DNA from: Chamaea fasciata
Taxonomy: Eukaryota; Chordata; Aves; Passeriformes; Sylviidae
Length of the DNA: 64,000 nt
Direction of reading: 5' to 3'
Assembly: GCA_029207755.1 (NCBI GenBank)
Contig: JARCOQ010000003.1
Span: 2,985,759 to 3,049,758, forward strand
The translations under genes and the position numbers were made by a program. Numbering within the stretch: the first letter of the stretch is position 1; the number at the start of each line of letters is the position of its first letter. Shown here one piece after another: positions 10,661 through 24,729 of this stretch. Below the pieces are notes generated by a model. The model did not search any database. It worked only from the letters and a program-made list of their open reading frames with translations, and was not told the origin of the DNA.

Positions 10661-13600
10661 AAACAATAATAATAATAAAAAAATCCAGAACATATCCTGG
10701 TGTTGTTTATGACCAGCGCTGGAGCAGCACACCCCACAGCAGCATCACCAGCTGAGTGCCAGCTGTCTGCTAGGCCTTGACCCTTTAAACTTAGTCCTCA
10801 CTGAAGCTGATCTGCTAATGGTGAATTAGCTCCCCATGGCTACATCCTGGCAGAGCTTTTCATATAATCCTTCCCTTCCTTCCATTTCCCAACTACTGAC
10901 TTTTTTTTTTTTTTTCCACTCATCTCTCTCTGCTTTCACCAACTGCAGCTCAGATGTAAGAGGAGTTTTGAATGGGTCCATGAATGGGGAAGGTCTCCTG
11001 CAGGCCATGGCCCCTAATAACTTGATAATCATTAAAAAAGCATGTTGGGGATGGACATCAAAGCACCCAGTGCTGGTTAATGGTGAGTTCCCTTTGAACC
11101 GGCTGTGATGCTGAATGTAATAATCACCAGTCTAACTAGTTGTGGATGTCCAGGTTAAGGCTGGATGTCTTCTATGAGCACAGGCTTGCATGGCTGCCTC
11201 TTTGGGACCAGTTTCATGTCCACTTGCACAAGTGGCAGAACCCCCTTGGATTCTGCCCAACCGAGCCAGGCAATCAACTGTGGGGGGTAAAGAATGGATC
11301 TCATTATTGATTAATATCACTTTGTTGATACGGCCGTGAATGAAACATCTGTTCTGTTTCCTTGGCTGGGATTGATTTTCCCTCCCTGCCATCTATAGGA
11401 GCTCATGCAGGGCTCCATGCACGTGGAATTTTCTCATGAAGCCCTTGACGTGACTCCAACAAAAGGACATGAAGAATTTCCTTTCCTTTGCTAGCGGTGG
11501 CATTCAGACAGAAAGGGAACCCCTGGAAAATGTAAGAGCTTTTGTAAAAACATGAGAAAAGCATTTAAAGCCTTTTCAAAGAGAGAAAACATCAATGTAA
11601 AGCCTCCCATAGTTGTCTGCCCATGCGGTCTCTCTTGATTTGAAGAGATTTTAACCTTGCAGAGGGGGGAGGCAGTACTGTGGGTTTTGTTGGTTTTATT
11701 GTTCTGCTGGTTTGTTTTGAGTTCTGTGATATCTTCTTTTCTGTCAACACGTGCATGAACTGTGATTATACTTGAACATTCATTTAGCCCTTTGGAAGCA
11801 TCACTATTCAAGCATAAAAAAAAAAAAAAAAAAAGCTCATGTGTGTTGCTTTGCCCAAGAAATTTCTTTGATGCTTGGCAGGAGTTTACACTTTGATACT
11901 CTGCAGTGATTTTCACTGAAAGGATTCAGTGATGAGCTACCAGCCCAGTATCTTCTGGATGGACTGTACAGCTGTGCAGATCAGTCCCTCCTTCCCACTC
12001 CTCTTTAGCTTATCAGGCAGTGTTGCCAATGGTCAAAGTCAAAGCATCTCAGAAAGGAGCCAAAGAAGTGTTTCAGACAAGGGAAAGGGAGATGGGAAAC
12101 AGGGTGGTGAGGGAGGAGAGCTGGGAGAAACTTCTCTCACCAGAAACAAGGAAACTGTGGAGAGAAGTGGGAAGGTACAGAGATGCATAGAAAGGATATG
12201 CAGAATATTTCCACCGTTTGTGTGCTTGTGCTTAGATATTCTACCTCTCTGATGTCACTGTCCCTTGCCTCCTCAGCACTTCCAAAGCCTTGGAAAAGAA
12301 ATGCCCTTTAAAAAAGGGAGTTAATAAAAGAAAACCTCCTCTTCAATTGACATCTCCTTCCTAAGCAGCAGCACTAGAGCTGTGGTGATTCCTGTGTTGT
12401 TTGCTTGGGAGGCTGAACAGAAAAGGCACAAGAAGTTTAATTGTAAAGAAGAGAGAAAACTATTTAAATCCGAATATGCTTAGAGCATCCAAAATACATT
12501 CAGGGTCTCCTGTTTCTTTCTCTCATTCTATTTTCTCCCAGAGTAAATATAAATATCTTAGCGTGAGTTTTCCTGAGAAAAATAATACTAAGCATTTTAA
12601 GTTCTTGTTTAGGAGAGAGGAGAAGCAGACTTTTTAATAAATTTATGAAAGGGATGTGTCAGCTTTATCACAGTCTTCATCCTCTCTTGTTGTCATCTTT
12701 CCAATGTAGCAAAATCTTCCCCACCTCCATGCAAAACCAGAGAATGTGCTCCAGTGTCCATCCAGCAACACTAGGTACCAGGTCTGAGGAGTTTCTGTTT
12801 TCTGGGAGGTCCCAGAGTGGTCTGCCTGGGTCTGGCTTGGAGAAGTGTGTGCTGGTGGCTTTGTCCAGGAGGAGAGTACAAGTGAGATAGGGTGGGAAGG
12901 ACACAGTTTTCTGAGCACTCTTTTATTGGTGTCAGAGTCCAGCAGTTCGAGGAGTTGAGTTGCCTGGTGTCCTCCCCGTCCTCCCATGCTTATATTTGTT
13001 TTTTTCCTATAGAAACTCCCCACTTGTGAACAAACTTTACCCTGCAAACATGTTTGTAGAGGTATGTGGGTGAAATTCGTTGGCCTCCCTTTCAGAAGAA
13101 GTCATATTCCATGACCTAATGGCCTTGGATGTCTGTTAGAAATTCCAGGTTCAAAATTGTCCTTGTGAAAAGAAGTGCCAAAGTCTAAAATTATCCTTGG
13201 AGGAGAAAGGCTCATACAAAGATTTCTCTTTCAGCGGGGCTTGCACATCAGGTTTCTGCTGCTCAAAGGATTCATGGTGCAGCGTGTCAGCTTTGATGAT
13301 GGAAATATTACCCTCTTGCCTGGATTTTATTTTATGTTTGTTTTCCCCTCTGACTCTGGTAGTCTCCAGCACTCCTCCTGAAAAAGGAGTGCTAATTACC
13401 CATCCCTACCCTGCTGGAGGAACGGCAGCAATACCACAGCCCTGCTGCCAGTGGGGCAGGGGGTGAGGGCTGGCTGTGCCCCCAAGAGCTGAGCTTTCCA
13501 AGAGAAACACTCAGACAACACAGCTCTTGAGTGCCTTGGCCGTAAATCTCCTCCGGGCATCCTGCCTGCTTTGTGCACTCTGCCATTTTCTCTCACACAA

Positions 13601-15599
13601 TTCAGAGCCTGCCCTATTGCCTCTTGCAGAGGCAGAAAGAGCCACAGCTTGCTCTGGAGAGAAGAAGATTTAAGTTTTCTTATAATGCCGAGATGAAATT
13701 ACTAGAAAAGTTGATAGTGTGTGATTCTTTTAAGCTAGCTAAGAGAGTGGTGACTGTCTTCTGCTCTCTGCAAGGTTAGTAGAAAGAGGGCAGTGAGATT
13801 TTAGTCCATATCTTTTAAGGGAAGGATTAGAAATAATCAGCTTAATATGCAGTAAAGGAGATTTAGATGAGATATTACAGAACTTCCTCATACCAAAAAC
13901 AGTTAAGCAGTGGAGCAGAATATTCAGTAACTAGGTGGAATCACCGCTGTAGGAGACACATCTGTAAAGGTTGGGTTTAAGGAAACATAATCCTGTCTCC
14001 AACAGATGGTGTGGGTGATTCCTCAGGGACAACGCTCATCTCAGTTTCATATGGTTCACTACAGAGAGCTTTCCCACTATAAAGAGGCTAATATCTGATT
14101 CCTAGGTTCAAAAAGGAACATAAGAAAAGCCATACGGGTTCAAAACTAAAAATATAAGCCAGTGTCTCATCTGCTACAGGCACCCACAACATCTGGAAGG
14201 AATGGAAGAGCAAGAGCATCATACAGGGATACTTCCCCCAAAATTATCTCGAACTTGGTGAATTTTGGAACTCAGGCATGTGACTTCTTCTATCCAGAGT
14301 TGCTGTCTTTTTAAGATCACTCTAAATAGCTCACCTGTTTGGTTTTTCTCCTGGCAGATTTTTGCATTAGTTTTTTTTGGCTCGGGGAAAAGAAAAAGTG
14401 GTCATGAGAAAAAGAGTGTGAAAGGAGATAAAAAGAGAAGCTGGGAAAGGGTGAAGGAGGGAAGCAGAAGGAAAGAGAAAGGAAGAAAATGAGAAGTGAA
14501 AGCAAGGAATGAAGAGGAAAGGATTATGAATACCTTGCCACCAAGGAAAGCAGGGAAACAGGTGGTAGCATTAGGTGTGACATCAGTGACTAAGTCCAAG
14601 CCAAGCCAAATCTGACAACTGTGGCACTGTTGCCCTCCCCAGCTTAGGTGCCTTGTTTGGGGGGCTTGTTTTATTGCCAGCCCTCTCTTTTATTGCCAAC
14701 CCCTGAAGAGCCAGTCCTTCCCTGGGGCTGGAGGGGCTGAGAGCAGGCTGCTGTGCTGGAGGAGCTGGGGAGAAGCTGGATCTGATGCCAAAAGGTCTCC
14801 AGTGCTGGTAGAAATGGCACCTGGAGAATACAGCAGTGGGGAAGCCAGACTTACGGTGAAAACTAATGCATTGGTGTCTTGTGCAGTTCTCTTTTTCATG
14901 GCTGGTTTAGCTGGGAAGGTGCTGATGTCTCAGGAGAAGGGGCATCCAAAACCAAATAGCTGTCAGATGTTTCTTTGGGTTGTAGTACTTTTGGTCTGAA
15001 AAGGTTGATTTATTCAGTGTGGTTGCAGGAGGGGAGTGTTGGGAGGCAATATTGATGGTGTCTGGCACTCCTGGGTTTACCCTGTCCTGACAGGAGAGTA
15101 TTTGAAACAAAAAAAAAAAAAGAAAAAAAAAATTTCTTCACCCTCCTGTTCTCCCCCACTTCTGGTAGACTACAGTACCCCTGAACCCTGTTGTTGACTT
15201 TGCACATGTTCTTGTTGGGAGGTTTATGGATGGTTAATTATCTGAATTAAGTTACTGCCTGTGACTGTAACCCAGGACACCTCTGTTCATGGGCATAGCC
15301 AGCGTTACACTGAACCTTGCAGCTATTTGCTGAACTCTGTTGTTCTCATCTTTGTTGCACGTCTGGATTTGTCTTCTTAAGACTTGAGAGTGTGACAGGC
15401 TTTCAGATCTCCTTCAGTCATCACGAGGCAGCACTACTGGTGTTCAAGCTGGTGACATTACCGGTGGCAATCTGCACTCAACGAAAATCTGTGACTAAGC
15501 TGTCACTTTGGTTAAAATATCTTTCTTTAAAAAAGGAAAAAAGAAAACGGGATCCCTCTGTGTCAGGAGAGAAGGGGGAAGCTGAGAGAGTCATACACT
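10661..15599. other. Upstream non-coding DNA
   Basis: Mostly unique, no gene. TGATTAAT (PBX-HOX type) at 11308-11315 in an AT-rich patch (11295-11345). T16 near 10902 and A18 near 11817. Purine-rich stretch 14390-14520. Short open frames unsupported. Confidence 0.55.
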
Positions 15600-16240
15600 A
15601 GCAGTATATAACATCCAGAAATTACATTAATTGGCTGCTCCCACCATCCCACCTTTTTCTGATTTTGTGACTATCACGTGCAGAACAGCATCATGTGGTT
15701 GTTAATTATGGCAACCAAAGTGCAATTTTGTATTGAGGCTAGCAGATGTTTGCAGCTCTAAATATTCAGATCAAGCCCAGTTCTTTGTGCCCAGCACACA
15801 TTCAGTCAAAATCACGTAGAGTGTCTGAATTATTTTTTAAATTTGTCATTCTCTACAAATTCCCTCTAGCTCACCTTTTAAGCTCTCTGTTTGTGATGTG
15901 ATCTGTATGATCAGCTTGCAGAAAATTACAATATTCCATTTGCTCCTACTTAGGCTCTCATTTTCTCCCCATCAGGCAAAGGGAAATTTTGCCACTAATT
16001 GTTCATAGGACAGGACCAGCCCCTCTGTTTTCCTTTCATAAGGATTTTAAAGGCCATGTGAACATATGAAAAGTTTGTGTTGACCAAAATGTCTGTGATG
16101 AGCTGAAAGACAGTCATTTGCACTCATGTGAGAAGAGCTCTGTTAAGAGCCATCAATCCCACTTGTGACAGCGTATTGACACTTGCCGGTCTTTAGGATT
16201 CATTTCTTAAAATGCTAATGCAGACAAGTTCCTGTCTGTT
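15600..16240. promoter_or_regulatory. Candidate enhancer block
   Basis: AT-rich unique DNA with TTACATTAATTGGCTG, GTTGTTAATTATGGCAACC and GTGCAATTTTGTATTG at 15625-15740, and GACAGCGTATTGACAC near 16168. Long repeat-free run with homeodomain-type cores. Confidence 0.35.
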
Positions 16241-18439
16241 GTGGGAAAATATGGGGGGACTTTGTTAGATGAGACACTCAAGTGCAAATAAATGTTTCCT
16301 GTAAGAAAGCATTTGGCTCAAATCTTTCCTCTTTTTTTTTTTTTTTTTTTTTTTTAATCTCCTAAATTGTTTCCCCATGTCCTTAGTGACACCCTTAGGA
16401 GAAAAAAAAAATTAAAAATTAACATCATCAAAAAAAAAAAAAAAGAGTCAACTGTGCACATGCCAGAGATAATTGGAGATTTATAATATGCCCTATATAA
16501 CTTGTGAGCACTGAAATAATATACGTGAGTGATGGGCTGAAACTTCATGGCACGAAGGATGCCTTTCTGGATAATTTACATCTTGGGGGGTAGTATCTTA
16601 AAATCAGAGGTCCTGTCTTCACTCCGTGCACATTAAAAACCACATGGTGCTTTTCATAAGAGCCTAGGCTTGCCCCAGCTGAAATTTTTTCCTTTTTTCT
16701 TCCCCAGCTCTTTAGTCTTGCAGCCTGTGCTGTGCTCAGACCATCTGGTCACCATTCTGCAACCCTGGCCATGGCTGTGCTTAATGGCAAAATGATTTCT
16801 GCCTGTGTACAGTTGGGCAGAGTGTTTTGCATACTGCATGTGCTCAAGGTATTACATATGAAAGGCATTATGTAAGATTACAGGGAAAGAAAAATACTCT
16901 CTTAAAAATTGTCAGTAATTGCCCAGAATGCTCTTGTGACACCATTTGATGGTGGAGGACCTTAACCACTGCTCTGAAATGAAATGGGTTTTTAACTCGT
17001 GTTTTAAATTTATCCGCTGTGAAATTCTCTGCTTTTTGTTGTCCTTATTATTGGCATCTCAGGTGTCCGTCCTAGAGGCCAGACCTGGGTGTCTGGTCAT
17101 CTAAAGATAACTCAAAATGGGCAGAAGAGGGGAGTCTGGGGACATTCCCAGGCTTTCACACCCCCCACGAGGATCACTCAGTGTGAGCCCGCATGTTCCC
17201 AGCCCCCTGCTCCTGGCTCAGCACAGGTGGCCACAGCTCAGGCTCACACTGGTGCAGTGGAACTCAATGCAGCTGACATGATGGGGTTTTAAAAAAACCC
17301 CAATTTTGTCCTTGATGTGAGTGTACCCATTCCATTCCTGGTCCTTTCAGGTTGCAATCAAAGCCCTAAAGCTTGGTTTGGCCGCTTAACATGAGCATTA
17401 GGCAAGGCTGGAGGTGACACAAACTTTCAGGGATTTCCTTATTAGCATGAAGCAAGGCTTAGGAGGTGACCCAAGGTTTTGGGGACATCTGTACCATGTG
17501 GTTATACATATAGTGGTTATATGGACCCACAGGGACATGTGTGAGTGGGCACTGGAGGTCAAACCAGGGCATCACTTCAGGCTGGAATTACTCTGCCTGA
17601 CTCTCGCCATGGTTTTTGGCACCTTCCAGTGTCTCCCCGTGCAACATAAATAAATTTATATTAAAAATATTATTACAAATAAGTGTTTCTCCAAACAGGA
17701 CGTAGCTGTAGCGTAAAACCCTTTACAAGATTTCCTGTATCAAAGCTTGTCTTACTGAAGATTTTTTTAATGTTTCCCAGGCACCTGCTTGGCTCCAGAC
17801 ACAACTGCAGCCACGCAGTGTGAATTGCAGGGCTGGGGAATCCAGCCTGGACACGGGCAGAACCCATCACTGTCGGGTGACAATTCAGCCTGAGAAAGCC
17901 AGGCTGCAGCTCTGGGAGGATTGCTGGGCTTTTCTAGGCTCTGCTGAAGGGCTGCATGTTAGCAACCTTCATGAAGAAACACACTAAGTGAGATGATCAA
18001 GTGATCAAATGATGATCACTGGAAATGTGATGATCAAGTGATGATCTGTGGCCCCATTTAATCAGATCCTGACTTGACCTTATTCCTGATTTTCAAGACA
18101 AGGCTGTTTCAGTGGTGCCTCCCATCCCTTGCACCTTTTGGATAAAATAAGGGATGCTCCTTGTTTCAGACCCCAGCTTTGCAGGGTTCCAGAGTCACGC
18201 ATCCTTTCAATCTAAAAATAAATCCTGAACGTGTTGTGCTGGTTTTGGAGACAAGTTGAGCTGTGCTCCTCATGCAGAAATGATGTTGCATTATATTTTC
18301 TTCTTGGGCACGAAGCCAGGGCTATTTGCTCACCAATACAATTATGAGCAAAAATAACGTGGGGCTCTGCAGTGGAGCTGGGCAAACCCCACCACCCAAA
18401 ATCATCTTTCAGTGCACGCGAAAAATTTAGGAATATACA
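16241..18439. other. Upstream non-coding DNA
   Basis: T23 near 16332 and A tracts near 16400-16444. A cluster of TGATCA palindromes at 17992-18047. No gene. Confidence 0.55.
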
Positions 18440-19870
18440 CATTTAAGCAAGCTTGCTCAGAATCAGGTGATTAAAATGACCACAGTAACTTTTAAATCTT
18501 TTTTTGACTACTGAAGGGGGTAAAAAGTGCTTTGAATTTATTAAAACCACAAGATGACTATGGATTGTAAAGCAGGTCTTTCAACAGCTTCTGCTTATAC
18601 ATTCTGAGTCCCGTCTTCCTAAGTCCTAGCAGACTTCACTGAGTAGCCCTGCCTTGAGAAAAAAAAAAAAAGGAACAAAAAAATTAAATAATGGCACGAT
18701 TTCACCCGGAATCGTTTGTTCTGTTGGTGAAAGTCACAGAGAAAAGTCCTAAAATTATACAATTATAATAATAAATCAATTCAGCATGTCATTTCTGCTT
18801 TTCTACATTAATAAATTAACCATGTAACATTGTTCAAAATTATGTCAGTTACGCATATAATAATCTTTTAAATTAATGAAGTGATGAAGCAGTTTGATGA
18901 CACCCATGATTTACAGGGCTGCTTTTAGCTAATGTTAAAAGCCTTTCATTTAATAAATTGTCCCCTTGAGAAATTACCAAAAATTAATATTTTCTATGCT
19001 AAATGTTCCAAGGTTTACACTTTTTCACTGTATTAGCAAATGGCAAGGGAGAAGCATTTTTCAAAATATATCTTCTTTTACATATATTTAATTGAAATTA
19101 ATTAGTATATTACTTTAAAAGGAAATGATCACAGAGAAAGGTGTGGGATCATTTATGAGAGTTTCTTACGGCAATAAAACAGCATTTAAACAATGGAATT
19201 AATCATGTCCTTAAAATTTTTTATGATAGATTAGGAATCATTCCAAGCTTTTTGATTAAATAGAAGGGCATTCCACACAGACTGGACCAAGAAAAAAAAA
19301 AAAATTCCAGCTATTTCACCGCAGTTAATATTTCCCAGGTTCCATTATGTCAGGTTACGTGCATGCTGAATATTTACTGAGCTAAAAGCAAAAGTCCAAG
19401 TGAGGCTCACAAGATCTATTTTGCTTTGCTCTTCCCTGTGCTTGGCACCCTGATGTAATGTATGCACAAGGTTGTGAATGCTTAATATTTCCCATTTTAT
19501 GCACATCTTCTCAGAAGTGAGCTTTAAAGCCACTTTCTCCTCGTGGTTGGTTGGGATTCAAGGAACATAACGTGAAATGGTATAGTGTGTCCTATAAAAG
19601 AGGTTAAAATGGAGGTTATAATTATGAAAGCTCAATAGATTTGAAAGCCAACACGGTGCCCCCCTCACATGTGATACTACCTCTAGAAAGGGGAAGAGAT
19701 CTATACAGGACTATAAAGGGAAGCCTGTAATTGATGCTCTCTGTACTTATTAGGATTTGTTTTAGTAACATCAGGGACTCGTTTTTATACTGCCTCTGAA
19801 TAAATAATGTGCACAGTAGGTTGGGTCAATTCCTTTTCACTCTGAAATATTTTCAGCGGTTGCACTAAGA
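18440..19870. promoter_or_regulatory. Large AT-rich candidate enhancer cluster
   Basis: About 1.4 kb of AT-rich, mostly non-repetitive DNA with many homeodomain cores, including TTAATTAG (19098-19105), ATTAATCA (19198-19205, PBX-HOX type), and ACATTAATAAATTAACC near 18806. It has no coding signal and no transposon signature. It is the best candidate for a deeply conserved regulatory block upstream of the gene, by appearance only. Confidence 0.4.
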
Positions 19871-22800
19871 CCAAGAATAATTCATTGGGGTTTTTTTGTA
19901 AGGCAGCCGGGTGTATCATGAAAAATAGGTGCGTTAACTGATTTATTGGGGGTGGGGGGGGGGCCAGTCTATAATGGGGGCCAGCGGGAAAAAGAAAGGA
20001 CTCTTGGCCTTAGGGGTGATGGGGGAGAGCGTTTTCCTTCTCAATCAGGAGCATTTCCCGAAAAATAAACAGGGTCAGAACAAGACCTTGTTCCAGTGTT
20101 TGTGTTTGAACACTCCCTGGGTGAAGTTCTGCCACAGCAGAGGCTCCAAAGGGACACCCACAAATAATTACCCACGGACAGAGCTTTGCCTCTGGTGAGC
20201 AAACCACCACAATGAGCACAGCCCCTCAAATACGTGTTTGTTTTAAAAAAAAATAAGTGAAACAGAACCATCCCAAAAAAGCCTGAAAATTGATTCCAGT
20301 GCAGGCTTTGTTTGGCTCCTGCTTCTGGCACTGATTCCAGAGTTTAATATCTCCGGCAAGTTACAGCTTTATCCCCGGGTGCCAAGTTCCAGATCTCTCA
20401 AACTACCCTGGCCCCATCAGTAGGAGAGACACAGTGATGCTTAGCTGATGTTTGTGTCCTTTAATATGTCTGTGGATGAAAAGGGACACAGAAGGACAAA
20501 TTCATCATTAATTGCAGTGATTAACAGATTAGCTGTTGCTCCTTCTGATATTTCTGCAGGTACCTCTCTGTAACAGCATCTGAAATAGTGAGTTTTTTTG
20601 CTGGGAAGATTAGTTAGTTTGGGGTTTATTTTGGGAAAATGTGTATTTGGGGAGGTTGAGCTTTGCAGAGCTGCCTCCGGAGGCTCTTCTAGTGCTCCAA
20701 TCCTTGTTTGGAAAAAGAGCATCAAGGCAATCCTGCCTGTCTGTCTGTCACACAAGGCAGTGAGGGACAAGGGGGTTTTTTCCCCTCCAGTTCTTTTTCA
20801 GTGTGAAATTCCCCCTTGAAATTCAGTCTTCAGTGAGGGTCTAGTTCCACGTGGTTGTAAGAAACAACGTCAATCTAGCAAAGTGAGGAGAATTTCTGTC
20901 GTGGTGGAAAACAGTGTTGCGCACACTCCTGCATAAAAAGTTTGTCCATCCAGAAAGGAAGAGCCTGATCCTGTAAAAGCAGCAGGGATTTGTTACAAGA
21001 TCTGGGGGTACTTAGGATAAATTCCTCTAGTGATTTGCACCGAGCGAGGGGTCAAGACAGCGTTTTCTGAAAAAATCCAAAGTATTTTGAGGATCATGTA
21101 ATTGTCTTCTACTGTGTGATTAGTTTTGGATGCCATCTTGGAAGTGCTACCAACTTCTGGGTATTTGCAGAAGCATCTGTTAACGTGAAGTGTAGCTGCC
21201 AAATAATTCAACAGAGCAGAAATGACTGTGTGTGGAAGTGTTACTCCCTGCCCCCAGGCAACCGAGCCATCAGTAAAATTCTAGCCAGGGACAAAATTCG
21301 TGGGCACAAACTTGAGACTTAGTAGGGAAAGTGCTTGCTCCAACAGCTGGAGTGACCAGCAGCCCTTGGGTTTGATGTGAGTTCTCAAGATATTTTGCAA
21401 ACTTTTGATCACAGTGGGAAAATTAATGTAGGTGAGTCTAGTTTCTACTGTGAAACTTCCAGATGATTCTAGAGATTGTTAGTTTCGGGGGGGTTTGTTG
21501 AAAGAGTATCTCACCCTGATTTCTGTGAGAAAACGGGCCTTCCAAGCTGGAAAACTATTAGGACTGATAATAAGAGGGATTTAATGATACTTACTGGTTA
21601 AAGAGCAGAAATAGTGGTCTTTATTTCTCTGTATTAAGATTCCTTGGATTTTATTTCTATGGGAGTATAAGCAGTAATAACAGCAAACACATAGAAGAAG
21701 TTGTGATCCCTGAGAAAAGCACCTCCAACCATCAGAAAAAAAAAAAAAAACAAACAGGGAATTTCTTAATTTGTGCTTCTGTTGGGATAGACAAGGATTG
21801 CCTCATCCTGTGTAACAGAATGTATCTAAATGCAGATAGGGCCGTTAAACCCATACATTCCTGCCAACAGAGTTTCTGCTTAAATATCTTTATGGCAAGA
21901 AAGAATTCCATATCACTCCTCAAGTCCTAGAATGAATTGGGGGGTTGGTCTCTAGCAGTAATTTTTCAGAGGGGGAAATGACCTGAGACTGCCTCAAGAG
22001 ACTTGGAAGAGGAGGTTCAAGAGGAGGAAAAAACAAAAAAAAAAACAAAAAAACCCACCAAAAAAACAAAACAAACCAAAAAAAGTAAAAAGAAAAAAGA
22101 AAAAAAGAAAAGAAGCAGCCCTTGAGCAGGACCAAGGGCTACCTCTTCTACTGCTGTTTTGCCCTGAAAGCTGTAGGGCTGAAGGGGGAAGGCTCAGCAT
22201 TAAAAAAAAAAAACAAAAAACAAAAAAACCCCCCCACAAACCCAGCAATTTACACTTTCAGCTCATGCCCTTGACGATTTTGTAGCATCTGCCTTTGTGG
22301 GGTCTGCTGTACCTGCCTCTGCGTCCACACCAGACGTCTCTTCGAGCTTTTGGCAGAAGCTTCTGGTGCACTTCAATCTCTTTTTCACCTACACTTTGGC
22401 AAAGGCTCAGCTGTCATTTGTGAGGAGCATGACCCAAGCCTTGCCCCAAACAAGTGGCAGTGGTGGGACCACGATGTTGGGTCTCATTTTTGGGGGACAG
22501 AAGCTTTTGCATTACATTGGGGGCTGATTTCTGGATAATTAAGCAGCGGATAAGTCTGCATCAGAGTTTATCACAATCTTATTGGCCACAGCAAGGTAGG
22601 GTTATGAGGAAGATCTATTGTTATTCTTGCCTAATTGTCAGTAAAATCATCTGCATGCCTGTGTCCTTCCAGAGCTGAAGACACCCTTCATATTGTGTGC
22701 CAACAAGACTAATTTTATTAACACCTTTTTTTTTTTTTTTGTGCAAAAACAGCTCCTTTCGTTTAAAGTTGTCAGACTTGAAGGTTGTAGAGGGCAGTAG

Positions 22801-24729
22801 AAAAGCTTAGAAGTTCTTACAGCTCCTCTTGCGGAGGTGAGGCTTCCAGAGAGCTGAGCACCAGGTTTTCAGATGTTAGATACGGGATGTAAAGCACAGC
22901 TGGGTTAGCAAAGGGTTGTGTGCCAAATCAAGCAACTTAGCTGAAATTTAGGCCGCTGCTGAAAATCTATAGGGAAGTTCTCCTCTAAGTGACCATTAAA
23001 TTTCTACTGCACATCCCTGAAGGGGATGGGAAAACAAATTCCTGTCCACTGCTTGAAGGGTTTAGTGTCCCCACCTTCCTGCCACTCTGTCACCTGCCCC
23101 GCTGCATTTTAATTAGTTGACAAGGAAGAATGTGTGCATTGGCACATGCGAGATTTAGCTGGAGTGCCAAACCAGGAGCAGATTTGTGAGGGGATGCAGG
23201 GGATTTTTGCTTTCCTAAGCAGCCTCAGTCTGTCCTGGGGATGCTGCTGGGACTGGATTTGTCCTTTTTTTGTCAGTCCACCAATCTCATCAGGCCACGG
23301 TGCCACTTTCCTGAGGCTCACCAGCCTTGTGAAGCATCAGTCCTCAGCACAGGAGAGTTTACCACGCTGAAAAAGTCCACTTGCCAGTATAATTGAAACA
23401 ACTAGATTTGCCAGAAGAGCAGCCAGCCTTACCACTGGCATGCCCAGCAGATGCTATTTGAACTGGCTGAGAAATAAAGTGATGAGAAATGAAAATGAAC
23501 AATCTCTTTTATTAAAGAAGAACGAGTTGGATTAAAAGAATTAAAGAAGAGGAAGGGTAGGGCAGGAAGGCTCCAAAGGACACAGTCTTCCCCCTTTTCT
23601 GGTTCCTAGGTGTGCATCACATCCAAGTCTTGGATGAGAGAAAGGCAAGCCCTGAAGGCCGCTTCAAAACCTGCAAGAGTCAAGACTGGACAGCACATGA
23701 GCAATGCAACTAAAGGATCAGAGGGGAAGAATAAAAGGCACTGACTGCAAAAATTTAAAAAAAAAAAAAGGAGTAAAGGAAGATTTGAAACCTGGCAGTT
23801 TGTTGGCTGACTGTGCAGCACACGGTGATACCAGGTTTGGTTCTTGCTTGCAGACGGGTGCAGAGAAAAGGTTGTGATATGGTCAGGATCAGACTGGGCT
23901 TGCACAGAGGAGAGAAATTCACAGAGCCTGACTCACCCCTGGTTCATGCTTTGCACAGTCTGTTCCAGCCTCTGCAGAGGAGGTGCAGGAATTGCCAGTT
24001 CACGTGGTTGTGTAATACACTAGAGGAGGCTGAGTTCGCCCCAGCGGCTGCCTGCAGTGGCAGTGAGGGCTTGCCTGGCATAAGGGAAGGACAGGACAGG
24101 AAAAGCAACCCCCAGGGGAGGGGAAAAAAAAAGTAGAAGTCAAAATCTAGTGGCAGGGTCACTTCTGATGCTTTATGTGACAGCTGCAAGGGTGAGTGGA
24201 GGGAATTGCACATGGGAGCACTCCTCGTGCCTTGCAAAAGCATCTCCCCTCCTCTAAACAGGATGCTAAGAGCAAATAAGTGCACTTTAATTAGAAGCAG
24301 TATTAGCTATTACTTGCAGCAATTTTTTTCCCAAAAAGCATAAAATTCTTTGCATTTTGGACAGAAACTCCTCCCCAGGGAATCCATGTTTTTCATTTTC
24401 AGAGCTAACGTAGAAATTCCGCTGTTTCAGTTTGCAGAAGAAAAAGGTTCCCGTTCATCATGGGTGCTATTTGAGGGGATGCAGTTGCACATGCAGCTCC
24501 GTGGAGCTGCAGAGGGTGAAAAATTTCTGTGTCTGGGCTGTCAGCTTAGTGCCAGACTGGTGCAGTAAAAAGATATATTGTGTCTTCTTCAGCTCCTAAT
24601 ACCTGGAATAGCCAGCAGACCCTGGCAGACCGAGCTGCCATGAAGGGGTCAGCGAGACATAATGAAACATCCATGGGGGAAGAAGCATCCTGGCATTCCA
24701 CATGCATTTGCAGGGGTTTGCAGGGCAGC
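19871..24729. other. Upstream non-coding DNA
   Basis: Contains a small homeodomain-motif patch (20495-20545: CATCATTAATTGCAGTG, GATTAACAGATTAGCTG), a G-rich run near 19950, an A/C-rich low-complexity tract 22027-22115 and another near 22201-22235, and T17 near 22725. No gene. Confidence 0.55.
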
